Assembly (NCBI GenBank): GCA_029261835.1
Contig: JAJDAO010000056.1
Location: forward strand, 1-64,000
Direction of reading: 5' to 3'
Source of the DNA: Deltaproteobacteria bacterium
GTDB lineage: Bacteria; Myxococcota_A; UBA9160; UBA4427
Length of the DNA stretch: 64,000 bases
Within the stretch, counting starts at the first letter, position 1. Every line of letters begins with the position of its first letter. This document shows positions 19,416-27,680 of the stretch, one piece after another. The notes below the pieces were generated by a model. The model searched no databases and was not told where the DNA came from. It was given only the letters and a program-made list of their open reading frames with translations. Both the position numbers and the translations under genes were made by a program.

Positions 19416-21146
19416 TCACTCGCAGATGGGGTTCACTGTCGTGCACGGATTGGAAAAGCACTTTCCCGCGTCCTCTTTCCACCAACAGTCGATCTGGTAG
19501 CGGAGGTCGCAGACCTCTTGGGCAGGAGGGGGAGACGACGCACAGCTCTGGCTGAGCAGGTCGCACGTCTCATCGGGATGCAGATTCAGATCGTAGAGCT
19601 TGGGAGCAGCACTGCACTTCTTGACGAAGAGGCGCAGGCCATCGTCGGTAACTGCGAACGGCTTGTTGCCCTTCTTGCCAAACATCTCGGCTCTGCCGGC
19701 CAGGCTTGGGTCGTTCGGGTTCGCAGCTTCGAGGTAGGGCCTCATGGTCTGCCCTTCGATACACCCACCACTGGCCGACGGCATGGGAAGCTTCGCATTG
19801 GTTCCCGTCGCGCACGTGGTGAACGGCAGTTGAGCGTAGTCCATCATCGTCGCAAGGAAATCGACGTTCTTGACCATCTGCGGCCGAACGACTCCGGGCG
19901 CCTGCATTCCGGGGGCCTTCACGATGAAGGGTGTCCGGAAGCCGTTCTCCCCCGTACTCTTCTTCGACTTCGGCGTGAGATAGCCGTTATCTGTCTGCAG
20001 GAAGATGATCGTGTCGTTGTCGTAGCCGCGGAACTCGAGGAAGCGCAGGAGCTCTCCGATCCAGAAATCGAGTAGCATTACGTTCTGCAAGTAGATACGG
20101 CTCTTCTTCTTTGCCAAGTAGCCCGTCTCAGGGATCATGTCCGGTAGCCCAGCAATCTCCTTGTCGGGATAGTTCACCTTGTCACTGCAAGCATTGCCCT
20201 TCTGCAGATCCTTGGACGGTTCCGCTTGACATAGTCGGGTGTGTAGATGAACGAAGCGAGCAACGACGTCGTCTCGTTCCAGACTCTCCAGCGAGCTCGG
20301 ACTCGCGCAATCGCTGTCGCGGCAGTAGATGAAATCGGGAATCTCGATATCCGGGGGATCGCTATTGCATGGCTCCGCTGCTGGCAGGAGCCCTCGCTTG
20401 CATAGCGCGTCCTCTACGAACTCCGTGGCATTGAACGGCGCGTGGGGAAGCCGGGGCGAATACCAAACGAAGTAGGGAGGTGGCAGATTGTTGGGGTCAG
20501 CACCGGCCACCATCTGCTCGTAGGAATCGATGAACTTCAGCATCGGCGCAATTCTGCGCCGACCGATCTTCTTGGAGCGAATGCTCTCCTTGCACTCGTC
20601 CAGGTTGTTCGGAGCATGGCCCTCATAAGTCAGACAGCTGATGGGACACTCTCCGGATTCAGCACCGGAGACGCAGCTGAAGCCGATGGACTTGTATCCC
20701 TGCTGCCAGATCTTGCCGAAACCGTAGCTCTCGTAGTTGGCGCGCCGCAGATACGTCGCCAGGTATCCTCCGTGTTTCTCTTCGCCCGGCTGGTTCTTTG
20801 CATTCTTGCGCTCGTGGAAGTCTTTCGGATCCAGGCCCGTCAACGTCGAGCGGAAGGAAGGAACACAGACAGAGTCCGCTGAATGGCTCACGGGGAAGAC
20901 GGCACCCTGACTCGCAAGGGTGTCGAGCTTGGGTGTCAGGACCTCGGGGACCGCGGCGGTACCCAGAATCGGCAGGCTGAAGTTTGGATGAGTGGCTCCG
21001 AGGTTCTCCATGAAGCTGTAGAAGGGCCAGCCATGATCATCCGTCATAATGAAGATCATGTTGGGCGGTCTCTGCGCCGACGCGATTGGCGTGCCAAGAA
21101 GTAGGACAGAGCTGATCGTCACAACGAGCCGAGTGATTCGTGTCAT
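19416..21146 (-). CDS. Secreted sulfatase-family protein with altered formylglycine motif
   Basis: A 576-residue protein with a signal peptide (residues 1-24, ending IASAQ). Metal ligands of the alkaline phosphatase/sulfatase fold are present: Asp36-Asp37 in MTDDHG and the later LQTDNG. The active-site segment reads CVPSFRSTLTGL from Cys94. Sulfatases need Cys-x-Pro-x-Arg; here residue +4 is Phe98 and the Arg is one position late. The Cys may therefore not be converted to formylglycine. The C-terminal 100 residues hold many extra Cys. ATG at 21146 is chosen because GGAGGAGGA lies just upstream; the longer reading lacks one. Likely role: hydrolase of sulfated or phosphorylated polymer, or a catalytically altered relative. 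Confidence 0.82.
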   Translation of the reverse strand: MTRITRLVVTISSVLLLGTPIASAQRPPNMIFIMTDDHGWPFYSFMENLGATHPNFSLPILGTAAVPEVLTPKLDTLASQGAVFPVSHSADSVCVPSFRSTLTGLDPKDFHERKNAKNQPGEEKHGGYLATYLRRANYESYGFGKIWQQGYKSIGFSCVSGAESGECPISCLTYEGHAPNNLDECKESIRSKKIGRRRIAPMLKFIDSYEQMVAGADPNNLPPPYFVWYSPRLPHAPFNATEFVEDALCKRGLLPAAEPCNSDPPDIEIPDFIYCRDSDCASPSSLESLERDDVVARFVHLHTRLCQAEPSKDLQKGNACSDKVNYPDKEIAGLPDMIPETGYLAKKKSRIYLQNVMLLDFWIGELLRFLEFRGYDNDTIIFLQTDNGYLTPKSKKSTGENGFRTPFIVKAPGMQAPGVVRPQMVKNVDFLATMMDYAQLPFTTCATGTNAKLPMPSASGGCIEGQTMRPYLEAANPNDPSLAGRAEMFGKKGNKPFAVTDDGLRLFVKKCSAAPKLYDLNLHPDETCDLLSQSCASSPPPAQEVCDLRYQIDCWWKEDAGKCFSNPCTTVNPICE

Positions 21147-21790
21147 TCGTCCTCCTCCTTGGGGTCTCTGCCGCCTTGCCGTCATCGTCGGGCCCGCACG
21201 CGGATTCAGGGGCAGATCGATCGTCTCGCAAGATCTTGTAGTGCGACTGAATGTAGTGTGTCAAGTGAAACCACTAGAGGCAAAAGACCCCGAAGACACG
21301 ACGAGGCGTCGAAGGCTGCGATACTCAAGCAGAACCCTCAGGAAGTGCTCTGAACGCGTGCTGGGGGCTCACGGCCGCACTCTTCGTCCCGGAGACGATT
21401 GCCAAGAGGTCTCGCCTTCCTTCAAAGGCAGACCGCAAACCAGCCGTCGCACAAGCGGTTTCAAGGTGGCTGAGCCGATGAGGGGGCAGCACCCCAACGC
21501 GCTTGGTGGGCCGAGACGGAGGATGCTCCGCTGGATTCCTCTGCTCCGATGCGAGCGAAGCCTCGAGGCGTCGAAACGCGCGGGCTCTGCTGGCGCACTC
21601 GAAGATTCGGCTGAGTAGATCCGCTCTGGAAAGCCCCGTCAGAGCTTCGCCTCGGCCGCGCCGGGAGCCGTGCCACGTCGCGTCGGGGCTTTTGTGCAGG
21701 CAGGAAGCATCCTCGGGGCGTAGAGTGGAACGCACCGGGAGAGACGTACCCGCCGGGTTCTCCCGTCGCGACGCCGCGGAGGGCTTGAGC
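21147..21790. other. Intergenic region between divergent sulfatase and MEDS genes
   Basis: About 640 bases separate the sulfatase start from the MEDS gene. Open frames across it have no family resemblance and unusual composition. It should contain promoters in both directions, but no clear -35/-10 pair could be singled out. GGAGGG at 21778-21783 is the ribosome site that decides the MEDS start. Confidence 0.4.
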
Positions 21791-22459
21791 TTGCATGTCA
21801 AGACATCCGACCAGCCTGTGGTGGATCTCGGCTTTGGCCGCGATCAGTGCAATTGGGGCCTTCATCTCGCCGGGCTCTACGAGAAGGAGGAGGACCGCGA
21901 CGAGATCCTGCTGGGATTCCTGCAGCGTGGCAATCTCGACGGGGACGCCCTCCTCTACTGCCCCTGTGAGCAGAGCGAGGAAGACTTCAAGCTGAAGTAC
22001 AAAGCCCGGCATCCGAACACGGCCCACGCCGCGGATGATCCGGACCGTTTTCGTTATCCGTCGGCCCGGGATCTCTACTATCCGGCCGGCGTGTTCTCGC
22101 CGCAGGCGATGGAAGCCGGGCTGGAGAGCTTCTTCGCCGAGAGCCAGCACAGCGGGCCGCGCAACGTGCGTGCCACGGCCGAGATGGTATGGGCCCTCGA
22201 GACCATTCCGGGGATCGAGCACTTGATGGTTTACGAATCCCTCCTGAACAACTTCATTGCTGGCAAGCCCTGGGTCAGCGTCTGCCTCTACAACGTCACC
22301 AAGTTCTCCGGCAAGACGATCATGGGCGTGCTCCGCACGCATCCCTACACCACCAGCGGCGGAGCGATCGTGGAGAATCCCTTCTATCGGAGGCCAGAGG
22401 AGTGGCTGGCCGAGAACGCGCCGAACTTCCTGCCCGCTGCCGAGGTCAACGCTGGATGA
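21791..22459 (+). CDS. MEDS domain sensory protein
   Basis: A 222-residue cytoplasmic protein recognised as a MEDS (methanogen/methylotroph DcmR-type sensory) domain. The N-terminus has the conserved GLHLAGLYEKEEDRDEIL segment and then a Walker-like core, FLQRGNLDGDALLYCP, with the family's aromatic/charged segments through to VVEN-like AIVENPFY near the end. TTG at 21791 is chosen because GGAGGG lies 7 bases upstream and the family N-terminus begins here; longer frames translate into non-homologous Arg-rich sequence. The stop overlaps the start of the kinase gene by four bases, so the two proteins are made together and probably sense the same small molecule. Confidence 0.78.
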   Translation: MHVKTSDQPVVDLGFGRDQCNWGLHLAGLYEKEEDRDEILLGFLQRGNLDGDALLYCPCEQSEEDFKLKYKARHPNTAHAADDPDRFRYPSARDLYYPAGVFSPQAMEAGLESFFAESQHSGPRNVRATAEMVWALETIPGIEHLMVYESLLNNFIAGKPWVSVCLYNVTKFSGKTIMGVLRTHPYTTSGGAIVENPFYRRPEEWLAENAPNFLPAAEVNAG

Positions 22460-24018
22460 GCTCCGGCGATCGTCTCGCCCACGATCTCTTCCTCCTGCTG
22501 TTGAATCTCTCGCAGGTCGAATCGCACGAGACGGTACTGCGCCTCTTCACCGAGGCACTCGAGAGCCGCATCAGCGGCCTATCCCTTCGGCCGGCGAATC
22601 CGGGGGAGAGTCTGGACGAGGGCGCACTGCCGATCGCGACTCCGCGCCGCTCGTTCGGGCATCTCGTCGCTGAAGGCGGCCTCGCCGGCTTGCCTGCGGC
22701 AACGGCAGCGCTCGTCCGCAACGCGCTCCGAATGCTGGCGCTCATCCTGGAGAGGCTCGAGCGCGAGAGCCTCCTTGCGGACGAGAAGCTGCGCCTGGAG
22801 GCAGCGGTGAAAGCGCGAACCGCCGATCTCTGGCGGTTGAACCGGAGCCTCGAGCGTGAGATCGCCGACCACTGCCGGACCGAGGACGCACTACGCAGAT
22901 CGGAGACGCACCTGAGAACTGTGCTCGAGAGTTCGCCCGACATCGTCGCGCGACTCGACGAGGCCGGAGACGTCGCCTTCATCAATCGCATTCCCGACGG
23001 GTGGACCGATGAGGAGGTCCTGGGGACGAGCCTTTGCGAGCACGTGTGCGCGGAGGATCGCGAAGAACTGCGCGCGGGTCTCGACCGCGTGTCTGGATCC
23101 CCCGGCGAGAGCGTCGAAACTCGGCTTCGGACACAGCGCGGCGATCGGACGTGGTCGGCCCGACTGGTACCGCTCAAGCGAGGCGAGGACGGATCGGCCG
23201 CCCTCGCGATCTTGACGGACATCACCGAGCAGAGACAGACCGAAGAGGCCCTCGAGCACTACCACAGCCGGCTGGAAGAGCTCGTGAAGGAACGTACGCA
23301 AGAACTCGACCACTCCCGCCAGCGGCTGCTCCTCTCTGAACGACTGGCCTCCATCGGAACCCTCGCCGCCGGGATGGCCCACCAGATCAACAATCCACTC
23401 GGCTCGATCCTGGCCGCCGCGCAGTACGCGCAGCTGTGCGAGGGAGATGCGGACATGGAAGAGGTCTGGAGGCGGGCGCTCGACCAGACCGTGGCGGAGG
23501 CAAAGCGCTGCGGGCGGATCGTGCGCGCCATCCTCCAGTTCGCGCGCGATGAGCCCACCGAGAAATGGAGCAACGATGCAAACGATCTCGTGCAACGTGC
23601 CTGCCACGTGACCAGGAGCTATGCCAAGGAGAGGGGAGCCACCTTGGAATTCAAGCTGTGCCAGGGCGACGGCCCGATCAGGATGAATCCGATCGAGATG
23701 GAGCAGGTGCTCGTGAATCTGATCCGAAACGGTATCGAGTCGCGACCGGACGGCGCCCGGGTCGATGTACGATGCCGCCGCACCTCGGGCACAATCCAGA
23801 TCGAGGTGCGGGATGACGGATGCGGGATCGAGCCGGATGCCGTCGAGCACATCTTCGACCCCTTCCACACAACGCGCTTGAAGGAGGGGGGAACCGGCCT
23901 CGGCCTGAGCGTGGCGCACGGCATCGTCGTCGACCATCGGGGAAGGATCAGCGTGGCGAGCGAGCCCGATCGAGGCACGCTCGTCACCATCGAGCTGCCC
24001 TTGTGCAAGGACGATTAG
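22456..24018 (+). CDS. PAS-containing sensor histidine kinase
   Basis: A 520-residue soluble kinase. Residues 1-140 form an uncharacterised input region ending in a coiled coil. A PAS domain covers about 150-260 and is followed by a second coiled coil with LEELVKERTQELDHSR. The phospho-acceptor is His309 in GMAHQINNPLG. The ATPase domain has the N-box LVNLIRNGIES, G1 DDGCGIEPD and G2 GGTGLGLSVAHG. No receiver domain is fused and no response regulator is adjacent, so its partner is elsewhere. The start codon overlaps the MEDS stop (ATGA), which implies that the MEDS protein is an accessory sensor for this kinase. Confidence 0.92.
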   Translation: MSSGDRLAHDLFLLLLNLSQVESHETVLRLFTEALESRISGLSLRPANPGESLDEGALPIATPRRSFGHLVAEGGLAGLPAATAALVRNALRMLALILERLERESLLADEKLRLEAAVKARTADLWRLNRSLEREIADHCRTEDALRRSETHLRTVLESSPDIVARLDEAGDVAFINRIPDGWTDEEVLGTSLCEHVCAEDREELRAGLDRVSGSPGESVETRLRTQRGDRTWSARLVPLKRGEDGSAALAILTDITEQRQTEEALEHYHSRLEELVKERTQELDHSRQRLLLSERLASIGTLAAGMAHQINNPLGSILAAAQYAQLCEGDADMEEVWRRALDQTVAEAKRCGRIVRAILQFARDEPTEKWSNDANDLVQRACHVTRSYAKERGATLEFKLCQGDGPIRMNPIEMEQVLVNLIRNGIESRPDGARVDVRCRRTSGTIQIEVRDDGCGIEPDAVEHIFDPFHTTRLKEGGTGLGLSVAHGIVVDHRGRISVASEPDRGTLVTIELPLCKDD

Positions 24019-24042
24019 CCTCGCACCGCGCCAGTGCGGAGA

Positions 24043-25542
24043 CTAACTCAGAGGCTGGTACCCGTTGCGCAAGGCTGATGCCGGACTCAGCAGCGCGTGG
24101 GTCTCGCGCGTGCGCTCGGGGATCGAGATGCCGTAGGGGCAGGCTCCACTGCAAGGTGCATCGCATCCCGTGCAGACGTCGGCTTTCGTCTCGAGGGCTG
24201 CGTAGCGACTCATCGCCTCCTTCTGCGCCCCGTAGTCGTCGAAGTACATGCGATGCCGGAGTACGTCGTGGATGGAGAGTCGTTCGGGACAGCGGTCGAG
24301 GCACGCGCCGCAGTGGGGACGGCAGTGAGCGGTGGCGATGAGCTCTTCGTAACGCTGCAATACGGCATGGTCGTTCGCCTCGATCTGCCTGCCCGATGCG
24401 TAGAGGAACTCGTCGAGCTGGGCCGATTCCCAGAGCGAGATCACCAGGCACGACACGCTGGGGTTCGCCAACACCCACTTGAATGCGGCCTGCGTGTAGG
24501 AGTCGCGCTCGTCACGAGACCACAGCAGACCGTGGTGCTTGGCGCCGCGCAGCGTCTTCATGGCGACGACGCCGATGTCCTTTGCGGCCGCCCGATCGAT
24601 GATCTCCCCCAGTAGCGGCCATGCGCCGAAGTGATATGCAAGCATGAGAACATCGAAGTGGCCGCTGTCGATCGCCGTATTGGCGACGTGCTCGAGGTTC
24701 GGGGTGTGGGTCGACACGCCGAGGAAGCGCACCTTGCCCTGCTGCTTGAGCCGGTCGAACGCCTCGTGAACGTTCTCATCCATCAATCGTTCCACGGTGT
24801 CGCATGAGTGGACGTGCACGAGGTCGACCCAGTCGGTGTGGAGACGGCGAAGGCTCGCGTTCAACGCCTCCATGTAATCCTCCACCGAAGAGCCCGGCGC
24901 GAGGTGCCCCTTCGGGTTGCACCACTTCGTGGCCAGGAACATGCGGTCGCGCACGCCCTTCATGGCCTCGCCCAGCCTGTTCTCGGAGCCCGTCTCGCTG
25001 TAGTCGGGGGCGGTGTCGAAGTAGTTGATGCCGCGCTCGATCGCCTCGCGCGCAACCGCCACCGTCTGCCGGCCGCCGGTTCCCGAGCCCGAACCCAGCG
25101 AGATGTCCGACACACGGGCCTCGGTACGGCCCAGTCGGCGGTAGCCCACCACGCGCGAGCCCGACCACTCGTCGCGCGCAACGTCCGCCTTGTAGGGCGG
25201 CCGGACGAGGAAGATGTTGCGCCCCGTGACGGTGTACCAGCCGGCGTTTCGCAGTAGCGCAGCGAAGCCCGTCGCCGCGATTCCGCCCCCCGCACCGAGC
25301 GTGCCGAGCAGGAAGCGCCGCCGCGTGCTCTTCGCGGGGCTGGCGGTCGAGCTCCGGCGCGGCGCGGCCCAGAGCCCGGTCAGGCAGACGCTCACCAGCA
25401 CGGCGAGCCCCGTGAGCAGGAGGGGCATGCGCGAGAGCGCATCCCGGTCGTAACCCTCGACCAGCTTCCCGAGCAGTCCACCCAAGACCCAGTAGGAGAG
25501 CGCGGCGGTGAACATCCAAGCCAAGAGCGCAATGCGTCCCAT
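24043..25542 (-). CDS. Membrane-anchored aldo/keto reductase with C-terminal 4Fe-4S motifs
   Basis: A 499-residue protein with an unusual front end: two hydrophobic segments (about residues 4-25 and 40-60), then a twin-arginine-like STRRRFLLG and a third hydrophobic stretch, before the reductase barrel at about 125-400. Catalytic residues of the family are visible in YFDTAPDYSE (Asp, Tyr), FLATKW (Lys) and LVHVHS (His). The C-terminal part has CRPHCGACLDRCP and CTGCDAPCSGACPYG, consistent with ferredoxin-type clusters. The layout matches membrane-associated oxidoreductases that couple to an electron-transfer chain, with the catalytic part possibly periplasmic. ATG at 25542 is preferred over 25545 for spacing from GGGAGG. 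Confidence 0.85.
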   Translation of the reverse strand: MGRIALLAWMFTAALSYWVLGGLLGKLVEGYDRDALSRMPLLLTGLAVLVSVCLTGLWAAPRRSSTASPAKSTRRRFLLGTLGAGGGIAATGFAALLRNAGWYTVTGRNIFLVRPPYKADVARDEWSGSRVVGYRRLGRTEARVSDISLGSGSGTGGRQTVAVAREAIERGINYFDTAPDYSETGSENRLGEAMKGVRDRMFLATKWCNPKGHLAPGSSVEDYMEALNASLRRLHTDWVDLVHVHSCDTVERLMDENVHEAFDRLKQQGKVRFLGVSTHTPNLEHVANTAIDSGHFDVLMLAYHFGAWPLLGEIIDRAAAKDIGVVAMKTLRGAKHHGLLWSRDERDSYTQAAFKWVLANPSVSCLVISLWESAQLDEFLYASGRQIEANDHAVLQRYEELIATAHCRPHCGACLDRCPERLSIHDVLRHRMYFDDYGAQKEAMSRYAALETKADVCTGCDAPCSGACPYGISIPERTRETHALLSPASALRNGYQPLS

Positions 25543-25808
25543 CATCGACCTCCCGATGGCGGCAAGTATGGAACATCGGGCGCGCTGAGGAAAACCTCTC
25601 GGGAGGCCCGTGCTGTCTCCTGCCTCGATAGCCGCCGAGGCTCAGCTCACAAGCAGCCCACAGGTCTGCAGCCAGGCATCGGAGCACGCTCGAGCAACTC
25701 CCCCCGCACAGCCTACACGAGACGACGGAGCATCTGGTCGGGGAAGTCCCGGCGGGCTTCGAAGGGACACCACCTTGAGCCGCGACGGCGGCTGGCTACG
25801 CTGTCGAA

Positions 25809-27653
25809 ATGCCCGAACGAGCGCGCAAGCCCCGGCAATTGCAGCTCCTGCTGGGTGCGTCGTCCCTCTCGATCGTCGTCGCCTACGCGCTCGTCTTCGA
25901 GCGCTACATCCCCAACGCCAGCGGTCATCTCGGGCACGACTACTCGTACTTCCTGTTGCAGCTGCTGGACGGGTACTTCTGGAGTCACGGGAACGGGTAC
26001 TTCTCCGTGCCTTGGAACACCCCCGGCTTCTGCGGTGGGGTGCCGAAGTTTTCGAATCCCCAGGCACTCTACTTCTCCGTGCCACAGCTTCTGACCCAGT
26101 TCGTCGATCCGCTGAGCAGTGTCCGGCTGACATTCGTGCTCTTCGGGGGTCTCGGCTATCTCGGCTTCTTCCTGCTGCTCCGCCGAGTCTTCTCCGCGAG
26201 CCCGCCAGCCGCGATTCTTGGAGCCACGCTCTTTCTCTTCAACGGCCTGTTCGCATCTCGCATGTTGATCGGGCACTTGACGTTCCACAGCTTCATGTTG
26301 GTCCCGTTCCTCTCGCTGGCTCTCGACGAGCGGCCCTCGGCGGCGAACGCCCCCCAGCGAAGCTTCGAGGCGCGCTGCCTCGATGTCGCACTCGCCGCAT
26401 TGATCTTCGCGTACATGGCGATGACGGCGCTCGCGCACGTACTCTTTCAGGCGATCGCGATCGTGATCACTCTCGCGTTGCTTTCGGGTCTCGTGCGAGA
26501 GGATCTCTACCCCTGGCGCATCTTCGCGGTGAAGCTGGCGATCGCCGGGGGCACGGCGATCGGCATCACCGCTGCGAAGCTGGTCGCCGTCGCGCATCTC
26601 CTCGAACAGTTCCCACGGACCCTCTACGTGCTTCCGGGCATCGAGTCGCCTGCCAAGCTCGTCTCGATTCTCATCCTTTCCCTCTTCTCGACCCCTCCGC
26701 TCGACTGGGTGCACGAAACGGTCGTGAATGCGCGGTGGGGAGTCGGCTATCACGAATTCGAGTTTGGTGTCACGTCGGTCCCCTTCTTCCTGATCTTCGT
26801 CACCGTGTTCCTGGCGCGCTCTCAGTGGGCGACGTCGGCGAAGTGGAAGACGATGTCCGGCGAGAAGCGAGCGTGCCTCGCAGCACTCGTGCTACTCCTG
26901 CTTGCCCCACTCGCGCTGAACTTCTACCAGGTGGGCTGGAACGCGTTCTTGAAAGAGATCCCGATCCTCGCGAACAGCAGCAGCCTGTTTCGGTGGTTCA
27001 GCGTCTACATCCCGATTGTCTGTCTAGTAGCGAGTCTGTGCCTCGATCACGGGCCCCTGCTCTCCAGACATCGCACGGCGGTCGCGATCGTCGGCGTGCT
27101 GATCGTGATCGCACTGAACCTCACGCGGGACCGCAGCTACTATGAGCGCCAACGGTTCGACCCCAATCCGGTGATCGGAGCCTACGCGCGCGTTCGTTCC
27201 GGCGCCTGGTCTCCGCGGGTCGATCGGATTGCGGTCGCGCGCGATGCCGCGGGCGGAGAGGCACTGCTGCGGTACCGCAACGCGAGCCTCGCTCGAGGCG
27301 AGTCTCAGCTGCTCTGCTATGAGACCCTGTTCGGCTTTCGGCTCGAGAACTTCCCTCGCGGGCCCCTTCGTGAAGGCGACGTGATGCAGGAGGTCGATGG
27401 CGTCCTGAATCTCAAGAACCCGGCTTGCCACGCCTACCCCGAAGTGAACGGCTGCGCGCCGGGCGATCACTTCACGTCGGCACAGACAACTGAGGCCGCG
27501 GCCTTGGCGGCGTATCGACCCTACGACTTCGAGTGGCCGGCGATCCAGCGCGCTGGTAACACGACCAGCCTGCTGGCGAGCTCGGGTGTGCTTCTTACGC
27601 TGCTCGTCTGCGGATCGAGGCGTCTCGGAAACTTGGTGCGGCGCGGGTCGTGA
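25809..27653 (+). CDS. Polytopic membrane protein, GT-C-like
   Basis: A 614-residue protein with about ten to twelve hydrophobic segments. After the first segment a conserved-looking loop holds GHDYSYFLLQLLDGY and VPWNTPGFCGGVP, reminiscent of the first periplasmic loop of GT-C glycosyltransferases and YfhO-like proteins, where an Asp is catalytic. A soluble C-terminal part at about 440-580 follows, then one last membrane segment. The family could not be named with certainty. The next gene is convergent and 27 bases away, so this gene stands alone. Start ATG at 25809 lacks a strong ribosome site. Confidence 0.7.
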   Translation: MPERARKPRQLQLLLGASSLSIVVAYALVFERYIPNASGHLGHDYSYFLLQLLDGYFWSHGNGYFSVPWNTPGFCGGVPKFSNPQALYFSVPQLLTQFVDPLSSVRLTFVLFGGLGYLGFFLLLRRVFSASPPAAILGATLFLFNGLFASRMLIGHLTFHSFMLVPFLSLALDERPSAANAPQRSFEARCLDVALAALIFAYMAMTALAHVLFQAIAIVITLALLSGLVREDLYPWRIFAVKLAIAGGTAIGITAAKLVAVAHLLEQFPRTLYVLPGIESPAKLVSILILSLFSTPPLDWVHETVVNARWGVGYHEFEFGVTSVPFFLIFVTVFLARSQWATSAKWKTMSGEKRACLAALVLLLLAPLALNFYQVGWNAFLKEIPILANSSSLFRWFSVYIPIVCLVASLCLDHGPLLSRHRTAVAIVGVLIVIALNLTRDRSYYERQRFDPNPVIGAYARVRSGAWSPRVDRIAVARDAAGGEALLRYRNASLARGESQLLCYETLFGFRLENFPRGPLREGDVMQEVDGVLNLKNPACHAYPEVNGCAPGDHFTSAQTTEAAALAAYRPYDFEWPAIQRAGNTTSLLASSGVLLTLLVCGSRRLGNLVRRGS

Positions 27654-27680
27654 GTCGCGACCGGCACGCGACGAAAACGG

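Noticed and set aside
21049..21618. 189-codon open frame upstream of the MEDS gene
   Set aside because: It overlaps the start of the sulfatase on the other strand, has no homology and no ribosome site.
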